From assembly GCA_026874595.1 (NCBI GenBank), contig CM049314.1, positions 54,977,812-55,041,811 of the forward strand: a stretch of DNA of 64,000 nt, read 5' to 3'. Source of the stretch: Sipunculus nudus (Eukaryota; Annelida; Sipuncula; Golfingiida; Sipunculidae). This document shows positions 33,541 through 46,278 of the stretch, piece by piece. Position 1 is the first letter of the stretch; each line of letters begins with the position of its first letter. Under the pieces are notes generated by a model that searched no databases, was not told where the DNA came from, and was given only the letters and a program-made list of their open reading frames with translations. Position numbers and translations under genes: made by a program.

Positions 33541-34080
33541 TTTACGGTTTTATACGCTTTAATATGATACATTACGTTTTGTTATGATCCTGTACAAGAT
33601 CTACCACGATTGGATAATCGATTCTTTACCATTCAATCAAGATTTATTAAGAGTCTATGACGATCAGTTGCGATCTTTTACGATGATCACGATGTGGATC
33701 TACGATCTCTTCCACTCGCTTACGTTCCCTTACGTTCATAAAGTTCTTTTACCATTGTTGCCTTCTATTAAGATATAGGATACAAATAGGAAAAGATCGG
33801 TATAAAAAGAAAGTAGATTTTGCATTTCATCAGTTTGTCCAGTGACTCCACTTGGGACACAAGGATACTATCCTACTCTGTATTACGATATCGTCACTTA
33901 ACTACGCATTACTACTCGCTGAAAAAAAAACTTCTTTATGATTGTAGGAAATTTAAGCAAGTTTTACATTTAAATATATCTCATGATTACGGAGATCCCT
34001 CGTGATCACCACGAGTTTGATCTACGAGCTGTCACGCTCTAGAAGGTAAGATGCGATCTTTAAACGATTTTTTTAAATAT
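33541..34080. repeat. segment rich in ACGATC/GATCGT-type motifs
   Basis: Short motifs such as TACGATC, ACGATGATCACGAT and GCGATCTTT occur many times in both orientations between about 33590 and 34070, echoing the motif-crowded arms of the elements at 5982 and 14905. Terminal inverted repeats could not be fixed. Confidence 0.35.
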
Positions 34081-34104
34081 GACCAACACGTAGTAATCGT
34101 GGTC

Positions 34105-34222
34105 TGGTGTTAACGGAGCATTAGTGGTAGAGCAAACCACCGGCAATCGGAAGGTCATGGGTTCGATTCCCATACCAAGTTAGCCGGTTTATCTGAGTAT
34201 TCATGCAATGAACAAGAATGGC

Positions 34223-34258
<36 letters not shown>
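34105..34258 (+). mobile_element. tRNA-derived SINE head with (CT)n tail
   Basis: TTAGTGGTAGAGC (A-box-like, about 34122) and GGGTTCGATTCCC (B box, about 34160) lie at tRNA spacing; a (CT)n tract begins near 34217 and runs into (TA)n. The acceptor stem does not pair well and no CCA-side stem is present, so this is a SINE head rather than a tRNA gene. Confidence 0.65.

Positions 34259-34311
<53 letters not shown>
34217..34311. repeat. (CT)n(TA)n compound microsatellite
   Basis: About 42 bp of CT repeats followed by about 52 bp of TA repeats. Confidence 0.95.
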
Positions 34312-34312
<1 letters not shown>

Positions 34313-35998
34313 CACTGAAGAAAAACAAAACTGTAAATTCACTACAGACTGTTTCACGGGATGCCACCCGATCCTCAGGTGGATGTTGTTAGAATACAGA
34401 ACATAATATATATCAGATAAAAATTCAAGTTTTATTTATCCATTTTTGTTTTAGCTGTTTACTTTATTTCTCGGCGCCATGAGTCGGTGAGTTTATTCAA
34501 TAAGGTTTCTCAAGTATTCTGCTGACAAAATCATATCCACTCATTTAAAGTCGCATTCGAATTCCCATCGTAAAATGCTCGAAATCATATTGGCAATAAT
34601 CTTTGTAAGTATAGTATAGTAGAAGTATAGTAAATAGTAATAAGTCTTAATATGATTTATATTTTAAGAATGACAAGAATATTTACAACTAACTGCCTCT
34701 AAACGCTCGTTGACAAGATGTTATATAAAAGAGATCACTTTAAAGTTTTGGGCCGTGGGGTCAAATTAATACCTCATTAAATACTTAAATAATAATAAAT
34801 ACCAGTACGCGCGAGGGTCACGATTACAAAGGATAAACATTACTTTTATAATTATAGAAGCAATCGTCTATATTGCATGCCCTTATGACACTCCAGGCAT
34901 GGCAGTTATAAATGGTATTTAGCCACGTTTTTCCATTAGCACTCGCATCAAATATCAAATATCGTTCGCATCAAATATCAGAAAAAACGAGTGTTGCGAG
35001 GTTTTGGCGACCATGTGGCCAGGATTACATTGAATTACATTGATTACATGAAAAATACATATGTAATAACTTTGTCAAAACCGTGTGAGCTTTGGGCCAA
35101 CATTCGGCTGGGATTACCTATTCTTAATTATTATGAAACATGCACATGTAGCAAACATTGTCAAGATATATACACATGCCAAATACTAATGTTTTATGTG
35201 AAGATGGGCCCGAACCATACTGCTACGAAATAGGTCCATCCATGGTTGTATGTGTGTTTCTTGTTTGTTATGGTTATATTTTTTATATGATATGCGAATA
35301 TTTGCTCTTACACCTTGACAACTGTTGATGCTTCAGAATTAACAAGTAAAATGATGTCAGATTTATCTGACTGAAATCTAAGAACGGCTGGCCCTTGTCT
35401 ATGCAGAACCCTGACATTGCCTAGGGCCCAGCCTGTTACAGGCCTCACATGATTACCAGCTCAATCAAAACAGCTCTTCACACCCAACAGCCAAATCTAA
35501 CCTGCCATGAAGGAACGTCAAGGAACTTGAGCTTAACAGAGGCAGCGCAGAACCCCATCAACGCCTCTCCCTCAAACTTGTTATGACTTGTATGAAGTGT
35601 TTTCCAGTATTTAGGGTGTTATGTATGAAACAATTATGCTTCAAGTCATTGTTCTTTCTTCTTCTTAAATGAAATAACAACCTCCGGGCGCTCTCATGGT
35701 TTATTTTTTATTTTTCTTTTTTTTAGTTTTTACTTTTTATATATATATAAAATAAACAAATGCTACAACTAACAACCTATTTGTAAGAAACTATACAATG
35801 TGTTTATTACTAACAAACTGACTGCTGGATATATACAAGATCTATAACTCTTCCAGGGAACCGCAGGAGTTATAAATCTTAATTAAATCCGCCTGGTTGG
35901 GGCATCACGGTACTCATTCTGGAGGTTTACTTATGCTATGTCTGTAGCATGTGCTGCTAGCTTTTACTGGCCTTGTTTGCATACACGTCAAGGTCTCT
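34312..35998. other. non-coding DNA
   Basis: No gene or known repeat is recognised. The part near 35390-35580 is less AT-rich (GGCCCAGCCTGTTACAGGCC) but has no open frame of note. Confidence 0.4.
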
Positions 35999-36514
35999 CT
36001 AATCTTGGAGTACACATCCCCTTATACTCTTGATGCATTTCTTAACGCCCGGTTGGTTCAAATGGACACCATCGTCCAAGAAATAGCGCTCAGAAAGTTT
36101 AAAAGGATATAACAATAGGACGGTTTGGCCACCATCTGCAAGAGTAGTTTCACGATATTGGTTGCAAGATCCCATTTTCTGGCAGAAATTGCTAGGGTAC
36201 TGCATGATGCCCACAGTGGGGGGGGGCGCTATTGGGGAGTGGGGGCAAGCATTCTAACCACGGGATCCTCAAGGATGCCCTGAACTAATTGTGCCACTGT
36301 CACAGGATGTGGCCTAAAACTTTTTGCATTACCTTCAAACTTATTATCATAATTTCCAGTTGAAGACAGCTAATTGCCCCCCCCCCCACACACACACACA
36401 CCCCCCACCCCCAATGAAACAACCAATGTGGGCTTATGGATGGCTACAAGGTCCCCAACTTTTAACCCTGCGTTTAACCTGCGAGTCCCCTGTGATCAGC
36501 GCAGACTGGCTCAT
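35999..36514 (-). pseudogene. SGNH-hydrolase-like pseudogene
   Basis: Read on the minus strand, an ATG at 36514 opens MSQSALITGDSQVKRRVKSW, with the block I G-D-S motif. After a stop and a poly-C/CA insertion the frame resumes with HPVTVAQLVQGILEDPVV, and it ends with ERYFLDDGVHLNQPGVKKC, where D-x-V-H is the block V catalytic pair. SGNH hydrolases are lipases/esterases, and such domains also occur in some LINE and mollusc-specific repeat proteins. At least two stops and a microsatellite break it, so it is not functional as it stands. Confidence 0.55.
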
Positions 36515-39497
36515 TTTTATTTATTTTTTTTTGGCAGGGCACGAGACTAGGAATTAAATCTAAGTGGATACCAATACAATTTGCAATTCAGTTTTGCCGT
36601 GAAGCGCTGGCATGGCGGTAGTTGCGTGAACTGAATTCGTTTGGAAGCCAGGCTTATTATAAAATGCAAGAGCACTCTGTCTTTACTTAAACTGACAGTC
36701 GCAGGAAAACGCTAAATGAAAAATAGCGGTACTTACGCAAAGGCAACGGATGTATTGTGTTTCAAATCCCAAGGCGTGAGGTTGTACGGGGCTGGGTTCA
36801 AGTAAAGAACTGGCAATTCAACGCCGAACGAAAGGCTTGCCAACCAGCTTGCACTATCCACGGTTGAATACCGCGCCAAATTTCTGTGTCGCGGTATCAA
36901 CAGGTGTTCATTACGCTCGCTGAGCGGCAAAATAATTTATGTAAAGCTTGAATACTAGGCAAACAGTCTTTTATAGACCCCCCCCCCCCCCCCCCGGCCC
37001 AATTTGTATTCTCGTTTATGCGGGATTTGCCCAGAACGAGGCTGGAATACCCGAAGTAGACGGATGGTGCGAATGTGATCCCCAATTATCGCTCAATTTT
37101 CATACGAAAGTTGTCCCGTTTACACCTGTATAATTTACACCTAATAAGGCAGAGCCCGACTTAAGCGACCAAGGTGAACCTTACTCGACATTTTCTCACA
37201 AAAAAAGACACCTTTTATAACACTTAATAAAACACATTAATTGCAAAAAAGGAAAAGAAAAGTTTTTTCCCATCTTACAGGGGGGAATACATTAAACAAC
37301 TTGCATTTTGTACCCGCAATTTATGATTGCTAAATGTGCGACATGCCCTATAAGCAGAATGACAAGTTCTGTTCTTGTGAAGTATAAACAAATTTACAGT
37401 GGATACGTAGAATCAAGATTATCAGCTACATTCTAATATTTCAAAGGCTTTCTGACTGTGATCAGTATTGTTGTGCATAGTCGGTATTTTGACAAATATT
37501 CATGTTTCGAGCATATACGCATTTGAGTCTTATTTTGACAGGCAGGCAGTGGAAAGCGCCGTAACAAACACATAAATTGGTGAGTACAGATGGGGGGGGG
37601 GTCGAATTACATGGTCTCACCTTTCCAGCTGCATGATTTAATATGATTGGACAATCTTCAGAAGCTGCAGTCGAGAGACTGCACCGAAACCGAATCGATT
37701 CAATGACCATTAACCAAGCGTACCTTATACATAAAACTGTATAAACTTTACCCCAAATTTCTTAAACTTAAAAAAAAACGCAAAATATAAACGTTGATGC
37801 CATTCAATATTTTCTAAATATAATCCTTCACATGATTCTTATTGTTCACATAAACGCACACACACACAAACACACACACATATAATTCTATATATATATA
37901 TGGTTAAAATAAACCGAGCAGGATACGGGGTCAGTGCAAGTACAGAGAAGGGCCAATGTCAAACTTAGTCTGAATATAAAAGGTGAATTAATTTTTCAAA
38001 CGACACGAAATTACTTCAATGTTATAGTCAGAAGGTCTAGATAAGTCAATACAAAACAAAGGAAAATGGCCCTGCGTTAAATTCTATCTCTAAATGGCCT
38101 CCGTCTCAAGGTCTACTGGCCGTAGCGCAGCGCCACCATGCGTCTTTGTATGAGATTAATCATCCTTATTTCTCATCTTGATGTCAGAAGAGAACAAATC
38201 AACTAATTTTCTACGCCATCCGGAAAAACTGATGTGGATAACGTGACGTCGCTGTCGTTTGAATAGCCCTGCATAACGTTGATCAAGTGAAAACCAGCTG
38301 ACAATCGGCCGGTTTCAAAATAGTAACGTTAAACTTTAAAAACCTCCATGTGGACACCTGCATTTTCTTTCTACCAGATAATGGAACATTGAAATATGAA
38401 ACATTTTCACCAGGTTCGATCATATGGATCACTAGGTACAATCAAATTCGTTCAGTAGTGAATTTCCTTCGAAGCAAACTTATTAATTTTGCAAAATTTT
38501 TGCAAATTCTTGTTCAAGATTGTTGCTACATAGAACCTGATAGAATGTTGAGGAACGAAATACTAATAGGCCAGAATAATGAGACAAGCCAGAAAGTGGA
38601 CGTGTTTGATGAGGACCCCGCAGTGAACAAGATACAATATAGCCAGGCAAGAATCATTCTAAATCATAATTGTGTTATAACTTTTAGAGTGAATAGAAAG
38701 ACACGCATGTGTGAAAAGATTTTGCAATGACAAGTAACATGAAATATGTCCAGTAAAGTAGAATAAAATGCAACCGCTGCAGATATAAGGCATATTTCTA
38801 AAGAGCTGTCAGTACTCTGTGTTACCGGAGAATGTGGTTTTACCGGTTATACCATCCGTAAAATAAAGGTAGAAAATCAATAATGTAAGCAAATGTGTTA
38901 GTTAAAGAAGAAAAATCAAGTTGAGTAAAGATTTACTGACATACGAAGCTGTCACGAAATGCTTGAGATCTAAGAAATAATCCCTTCTCCCAATCTCTGA
39001 GGGCCTCAGGTGCTCAACGGGCCAAATAATGTACGGGTGTAGTATGTCTGTGCGTTGGACGCAAGTTATACGTTTTTTTACAGACAAAGCAGCACCTCGG
39101 GAAAAGCAGCGTCGTGGCTCATACAAACGCACTTGAAAATGCAAAATAGCCGTTGAAAATGACGACGTATTATACCAAAGCCAATTATCCTGTTCCCACA
39201 CCAGGTTATAAAAAAAGTGTTCAGGGTGAACTGTCATGACTAATATTTCAGATAAAAGTATATGAACTAAATAAGATAAAAAAACAGGCACGTGATGGGA
39301 ACAGCTGATATTTATGCAACCAGAGAATGCTTTTTAATGGTTGGCATAGCTCAGTATTTGTTACCATAGAAACTTTTAAACAGATGAACCCGCATGCTTT
39401 TTCAAACACTCCAGAAAACAGTCCTAAAGTAAACACCTAATTATTTGTGCAGATCTGCCTAAGAAATCTAAGGTAGGAGTTCAATATTATTTTATTG
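36515..39497. other. non-coding DNA before the repeat domain
   Basis: Contains a C17-type run near 36979, CA/TA microsatellites (about 37857-37902) and a 126-codon frame at 38350-38730. That frame follows a good acceptor-like TTTCTTTCTACCAG but shows no domain. No gene is supported. Confidence 0.35.
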
Positions 39498-39945
39498 TTT
39501 GCCGGAAATCTTCGATTTCGGCAAGCATCTTGCTCAGTTGCGTATGTCTGTTTGTTGCTTGCCGGAAATCTTCGATTTCGGCAAGTTGGTTGGTCAGTTG
39601 CGTATGTCCATTTGTCTGTTTGTTTTTGCTTGCCGGAAATCTTCGATTTCGGCAAGTTGGTTGGTCAGTTGCGTATGTCCGGTTGTCTGTTTGTTTTTTT
39701 GTTGCTTGCCGGAAATCTTCGATTTCGGCAAGTTGGTTGGTCAGTTGCGTATGTCCGGTTGTCTGTTTGTTTTTTTGTTTGTTTTTTGCTTGCCGGAAAT
39801 CTTCGATTTCGGCAAGTTGGTTGGTCAGTTGCGTATGTCCATTTGTCTGTTTGTTGCTTGCCGGAATCAAAGATTTCGGCAAGCATATTGCTCAGTTGCG
39901 TATGTCTGTTTGTCTGTCTGTCTGTTTGTTTGTCTGCACTCTCCT
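39498..39945. repeat. array of six ~28-bp palindromes
   Basis: CTTGCCGGAAATC-TTC-GATTTCGGCAAG recurs at about 39499, 39559, 39630, 39706, 39790 and 39858, spaced 60-84 bp. The T-rich spacers share GTTGGTTGGTCAGTTGCGTATG and differ mainly in GTTT/GTCT repeat number. The right arm lacks one C relative to a perfect palindrome. Single copies recur at 44455, 52077, 53630, 55183 and 55261, next to the satellite modules. Confidence 0.92.
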
Positions 39946-40710
39946 GGCCACAATTTTGCCACAATCACCTTAAAACTTTCAGAGATGATGGAGAATTAAA
40001 TTTCTAGGTGCCCTATTGTTTTTGGTTAAAATAGGTCAAAGGTCAAGGTCAAGGTCGTCAAAAATTCTCAAAACGGTTTTTTCTTCATATCTTTGTGACT
40101 ATTAGTCGTATCTACTTCAACAATAGCTCATTTTGATCGTCATTCCAAGGCCTGTCATCTGGTGTGTAGCAGACTCAAATTTGCCGTAACCATGGTTACA
40201 AATTTTGGGGGGATAGTCATGATATTCGAATATAAGGGGTCTTATTTTTCTAACTTTGTCAGTTTTAAAGCTAGAGTGATCTAGTTTTTTGCATCAGGTA
40301 GCATTCAACTAGTACTACAAGATTTTATAACAAGTATTGCAGTATCTCGTAAAATATCTCGTGAATAGAGATATTTCGAGATTTCATTCATCTTGCGCCA
40401 AAGGCCACATTATTGCAGGAATCTTTCTGAAACTGAAATATTATAAGTCCTATACTAGTATCTCGAAATTGTTTTTTCATTTTTTGAATAGGGCCGCTAG
40501 GGGGCGCTGGATGCGAACCTCCCGAACATATCATATTTTGGCCATATCTCCAAAATTATAAGCCTCAATTACATAAACTATAGCTTATTTTCTTCCTCTG
40601 AGTTTTCTCCATAACCAAGTGTAGTCATCTGGTCACTATTTTGTGACGCTTTGTCAGTGTGTCTGTCTGTTTGTCAGTTGTCCGCAAATTCGCCTGCTTG
40701 CTCTTGCGTC
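39935..40710 (+). repeat. module A (also at 63225-64000)
   Basis: This block begins CTGCACTCTCCTGGCCACAA. It carries AGGTCAAGGTCAAGGTC, a perfectly palindromic GTAACCATGGTTAC (40196-40209) and a CTCF-like site (40494-40510). It is almost identical to the window's last 776 bp, at an offset of 23290 bp. Confidence 0.9.
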
Positions 40711-41690
40711 TCACATATAGCATTCTACAGGCCACAGTTTTGAAAGAATCCTTTTGAAACTATTACATCTTAAGTCTTACACTAATATCTCGAAACCAAT
40801 TTTTCATTTTCCGGATATGGCCGCTAGGGGGCGCTGAACTTGAACCTCTCCCAACATATCATGCTTTGGCAATATCTCCAAAACTATAAACCTCAGTTAC
40901 ATAAACTGTAGCTTTTTTCTTCCTTTGAGTCTTCTCCATAACCTGGAGAAGTCATCTGGACTCAATTTTGAGTCACTTTGTCAGTGTTTTCGTCTGTTTG
41001 TCAGTTGTCCTCAAATTGGCCTGCTTGTTGGCTCTTGCGTCTCACATATAGCATTCTGTAGGCCACAGTTTTGACGGAATCCTTTTGAAACTATTACATC
41101 TTATGTCTTACACTAATATCTAGAAATAAATTTTTCATTTTCCGGATATGGCCACTAGTGGGCGCTGCACATGACTCTCACACACATACCATTGTATTGG
41201 CCATAACTCTACACCCAAAGCCTCAGTTACATAAGCTATAGCTTATTTTCTTCCTTTGAATCTTCTCCATAACCTGATTAAGGCATCTGGTTTCAATCTT
41301 CTGTCACTTTGTCAGTGTGTCCATCTGTTTGTCCGTTATCCTCAAAGTTGCCTGCTTGCTGGTTCTTACGCCTTACATATAGCATTCTACGGGCCACAGC
41401 TTTGACGGAATCCTTTTGAAACTGAGACATCTCATGGTATACACTAATAATAAGAAACGCATTTGTCGTCTTCGGAATATGTCTGCTAGAGGGCGCTACA
41501 GTCGAGCCTCCCTAGTATATCATTAATTCGCCATACCTCCAAAATTATAAATCTAAATTACATAAATTATAACTCATTTTCTTCCTTTCAATCTTCTCAA
41601 TCACCAGGTTATGTCATCTGGTGTCAATCTTGTCTCACAAAGTCAGTATGTCTATCTGTTCGTCTTTTGTTGTCAGCTTTGTCTACTTGC
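40360..41690 (+). repeat. ~330-bp tandem repeat, 4 diverged copies
   Basis: Marker CTAGNGGGCGCT recurs at 40498, 40825, 41156 and 41487 (spacing 327-331). Each unit also has TAGCTTATTTTCTTCCT-type and GTCTGTTTGTC blocks and a TTGCGTCTCACATATAGC block. Divergence is highest in the last copy. Confidence 0.88.
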
Positions 41691-41809
41691 CAGTTCTTTT
41701 GTCTCATATGTCATTCTACGGGCCACATATTCCAGCAATGTCCCTGACAGTCATTCCATTAATAGAAAACCGACAATATGTTCTGTCTGTCCGTCTGTGT
41801 TTCACTTCC

Positions 41810-44356
41810 GATTTCCGGCAAGCGTTCGACCTATGGTCGTCTAGTTTTTTTGTTTATTTGTGTGTTTGTCTGCGCTCTCCTGGCCACAATTTTGCAGCAA
41901 TCGACATGACCCTTACAGGGTTGATTGACAACCGAACACCCTGGAACCCTATTGTTTTTGGTCAACATTGCTCCAAGGTCAAGGGTCAAGGTCACGACAG
42001 GTGTGGTTAACGGTTTTTGCACTATAATTTCGCCATAAATAGGCTTATCCACTTCTGCAATAGCTCATTTTTTTCGTCATCACCTGGCCTTTCTTTTGAT
42101 ATGTAGCTTACTTAAATTTGCCGTTACCATGGTTACATTTTTTGGGCAAAAATCAGGGGAATTGGAAATAACACGACCATTTTTTTGTAACTTTGTCAGT
42201 TTTTAAGCTAGGCAGATCTAGTTTTCGGCATTTTGTTCCACATGACCAGCTTGACACGACAGAACTGAAAGTTACGCCAAATCTCGCGCCATATCTCGTC
42301 AAACGAGAAAAAACGAGACTTCGCGGAAATGCTTATAACTCAGCGACTTTTACAGCTAGACAGGTCTGGTTTTCGGCATTTCGTTCCACCAAACAAGCTT
42401 GACACGACAGAGCTGCAAGACAGGCCAAATCTCGCACCTTATCTCGTCAAACGAGAAAACACGGGATTTCACGGAAATGCTTATAACTGGGCCAGTTTGA
42501 CAGCTAGACACGTCTGGTTTTCGGCATTTAGTTCCACTAGACCAGCTTGACACGACAAATATGCAAGTGCCGTTACCATGGTTACATTTTTTGGGCAAAA
42601 ATCATGGAAATTGGAAATAACACGACCATTTTTTGTAACTTTGTCAATTTTTAAGCTACAGACGTCTGGTTTTGGTCATTATGTACCTTATAGGCAGCTT
42701 GACATGATAAAACTAAAAGTCTCGCCAAATCTCGCACCATTTCTCGTCAAACGAGAGTCTTCGAGATTTCATTAAATATGACCTACAGGTTGCATTTTTT
42801 TAACAATGGCTTTGAAATTGATATATTTTGTGTTATTTATAAATATCTCGAAATCAGTTTTTCATTTTTTGGAAATAGCCACCAGGGGGCGTGGTACCTG
42901 GAACACTGTAACATATCATTTTTCTGCAATATCTAAAATAATTTTAAACATGGCACAATTTTTATCGTTGTATCTTAAACTAGGAACATTGGCTTATTCC
43001 TCCGCACATGTAGCTTTGTGCTGCCGTTACCATGGTTACCAAATTTGTGGGTTAAACTTGACGATCTGAAAATATGCAGTTTTTGGCTTCTATCTCGGTT
43101 AATATTTATGTTTCAAGGGTCTAGTTTTTTGCATGAGGCTGCTTCCCCTTGGTTCTAAGTCATTCAATTGCAAGTCTCGTCAAATTTCGCTCGGTTTATC
43201 GTCAAACGAGAAAAAACGAGATTTCACAGAAATGCTTATAACTCGGCGACTTTTACAGCTACACAGGTCTAGTTTCCTGCATTTCATAACATATGACCAG
43301 CTTGACACGCCAGAAAAGAAATCAGGCCAAATCTCGCACCATATCTCGTCAAGCGAGAAAAAAACGAGATATCATGGAAATGCTTATAACTAGGCGACTT
43401 TTACAGCTACTCAGGTCTAGTTTTTGGCATTTGGTAACATTTGGCCAACTTGACATAGTAAAACTGTGATACTTGGCGAAATCTCGCACTATATCTGGTC
43501 AAATGTGGAAAAACGAGATTTCACAGAAATGCATATAAGTCGGCGACTTTCACGGCTAGACAGGTCTAGTTTTTGGCATTCATTAACATTTGGACGGCTT
43601 TACATGACAAACCTGCAAGACTGGCCAAATCTCGCACCATATCTCGTCAAACGATAAAAAAGGAGATTTCACAGACATGCTAATAACTCGGCGACTTTTA
43701 CAGCTAGACAGATGTAGTTTTCGCCATTTCATAACATTTAGAGAGTTTGATATGACAAATCTACAAGACTGGCCAAATCCTGCACCATATCTCGTCAAAC
43801 GAGAAAACACGAGAGTACACGGAAATGCTTATAACTTGGCGACTTTTACAGCTAGACGGATCTAGTTTTTGCCATTTCGTAACGTTTGGCCGTCTTGACA
43901 TAATAAAACTGCTCGTCTTGCCAAATCTCGTACTATATCTCGTCAAGTGAGAAAAAAACATGATTTCACGTAAATGCTGATAACACGGCGACTTTTGCAG
44001 CTAGACAGGTCTAGTTTCCGGCATTTTGTAATATTTGACAAACCTGACATGACAAAACTGGAAATCTTGCCAAAGCTTGCACCATTTCCCGTCAAACGAG
44101 AAAACACGAGATTTCATGCAAATGCTTATAACTCAGCGGCTTTTATAGCTAGACAGGTCTAGTTTTCGGCATTTCATATCATTTGGCCAGCTTGACATGA
44201 CAAACCTGAAAACGTCTCACTGCTTCTTGTCAAACGAGATTAACGGGATTTCATGAAAAAATTTTGAACTTGGTCCCTTTTACACTAGAAAGATATGCAG
44301 CTGTTAAAGGTCAGCATGCATAAATAAACATATTATCCGTTTCTGCTGCCCCCACA
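41810..44356 (+). repeat. satellite module 1 (148-bp monomers)
   Basis: It opens with TTCCGGCAAGCG and a hairpin followed by CTAG (41827-41844). Next come the CTGGCCACAATTTTGCAGCA block, nuclear-receptor-like AAGGTCAAGGGTCAAGGTCA and an X-box-like GTTACCATGGTTAC. Then follow 148-bp monomers, interrupted at about 42565-43110 by sequence carrying a CTCF-like site (42879-42894). It ends with a conserved unit-end block (CAGCTGTTAAAGGTCAGCAT). Confidence 0.85.
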
Positions 44357-46278
44357 ATGTTGCTCATTCATATGACTGTTTCTACATGCACTCTCTGTCT
44401 ATCTGTCTGTATCATTTCCATTTCCGGCAAGCGCGTGACCTCTGGTCATCTTGTTGCTTGCCGGAAGATTTCCGGCAAGCATGTTGGTCAGTTGCGTATG
44501 TCCATTTGTCTGTTTGTTTTTTTGTTTTTTTGTTTTTTTGTTTTTTTGTGTGTTTGTCTGCGCTCTCCTGGCCACAATTTTGCAGCAATCGACATGACCC
44601 TTACAGGGACGATTGACAACCGAACACCCTGGAACCCTATTGTTTTTGGTCAACATTGCTCCAAGGTCAAGGGTCAAGGTCACGACAGGTGTGGTTAACG
44701 GTTTTTGCTCTATAACTTCGCCATAAATAGGCTTATCCACTTCTGCAATAGCTCATTTTTTTCGTCATCACCTGGCCTTTCTTTTGATATGTAGCTAACT
44801 TAAATTTGCCGTTACCATGGTTACATTTTTTGGGCAAAAATCATGGAAATTGGAAATAAAACGACCATTTTTTTGTAACTTTGTCAGTTTTTAAGCTAGG
44901 CAGATCTAGTTTTCGGCATTTTGTTCCACATGACCAGCTTGACACGACAGAACTGAAAGTCACGCCAAATCTCGCGCCATATCTCGTCAAACGAGAAAAA
45001 ACGAGACTTCGCGGAAATGCTTATAACTCGGCGACTTTTACAGCTAGACAAGTCTGGTTTTCGGCATTTCGTTCCACCAAACAAGCTTGACACGACAGAG
45101 CTGCAAGACAGGCCAAATCTCGCACCGTATCTCGTCAAACGAGAAAACACGAGATTTCACGGAAATGCTTATAACTAGGCCAGTTTTACAGCTAGACACG
45201 TGTGGTTTTCGGCATTTAGTTCCACTAGACCAGCTTGACACGACAGATATGCAAGTCTGGCAAAATCTCGCACCGTATCTCGTCAAACGAGAAAACACGA
45301 AATTTCACGAAAATGCTTATAACTCGGCCAGTTTTACAGCTAGACACGTCTGGTTTCCGGCATTTCCTTCCACATGACCAGCTTGACACGATAGATGTGC
45401 AAGTCAGGCCAAATCTCGCACCCTATCTCGTCAAACGAGAAAACACGAGATTTCACGGAAATGCTTATAACTCGGCGAGTTTTACAGCTAGACAGGTCTA
45501 GTTTTCGGCATTCATTAACATTTGGACGGCTTGACATGACAAACCTGCAAGACTGGCCAAATCTCGCACCATATCTCGTCAAACGATGAAAAAGGAGATT
45601 TCACAGAAATGCTAATAACTCGGCGACTTTTACAGCTAGACAGATGTAGTTTTCGCCATTTCATAACATTTAGAGAGTTTGATATGACAAATCTTCAAGA
45701 CTGGCCAAATCCTGCACCATATCTCGTCACACGAGAAAACACGAGAGTACACGGAAATGCTTATAACTCGGCGACTTTTACAGCTAGACGGATCTAGTTT
45801 TCGCCATTTCGTAACGTTTGGCCGTCTTGACATAATAAAACTGCTCGTCTCGTACTATATCTCGTCAAGCGAGAAAAAAACATGATTTCACGTAAATGCT
45901 GATAAGACGGCGACTTTTGCAGCTAGACAGGTCTAGTTTCCGGCATTTTGTAATATTTGACAAACCTGACATGACAAAACTGGAAATCTCGCCAAAGCTC
46001 GCACCATTTCCCGTCAAACGAGAAAACACGAGATTTCATGCAAATGCTTATAACTCAGCGGCTTTTATAGCTAGACAGGTCTGGTTTTCGGCATTTCATA
46101 TCATTTGGCCAGCTTGACATGACAAACCTGAAAACGTCTCACTGCTTCTTGTCAAACAAGATAAACGGGATTTCAGGAAAAAATTTTGAACTTGGTCCCT
46201 TTTACACTAGAAAGATATGCAGCTGTTAAAGGTCAGCATGCATAAATAAACATATTATCCGTTTCTGCTGCCCCGACA
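44357..46278 (+). repeat. satellite module 2
   Basis: 1922 bp from one ATGTTGCTCATTCATATGAC to the next. A perfect hairpin CTTGCCGGAA-GAT-TTCCGGCAAG sits at 44459-44481, near the start. The array has about 8-9 monomers; the marker ATCTCGTCAA recurs every 148 bp at 44981, 45129, 45277, 45425 and 45573, with one 10-bp deletion near 45848. Confidence 0.92.

Noticed and set aside
34113-34173. Functional tRNA gene
   Set aside because: A and B boxes are present but the acceptor stem does not pair and a microsatellite tail follows; a SINE head fits better.
38350-38730. 126-codon protein or exon
   Set aside because: An acceptor-like sequence precedes it, but no family, conserved motif or partner exon could be found.
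39498-39945. CRISPR array
   Set aside because: The 'spacers' are near copies of one another and consist largely of GTTT/GTCT repeats, the context is eukaryotic, and no cas-like gene exists.
39495-40007. Frames of up to 170 codons on both strands
   Set aside because: They run through the palindrome array in several frames at once and encode only repeat translations (CRKSSISASWLVS, AEIEDFRQ). This is a by-product of low stop density.
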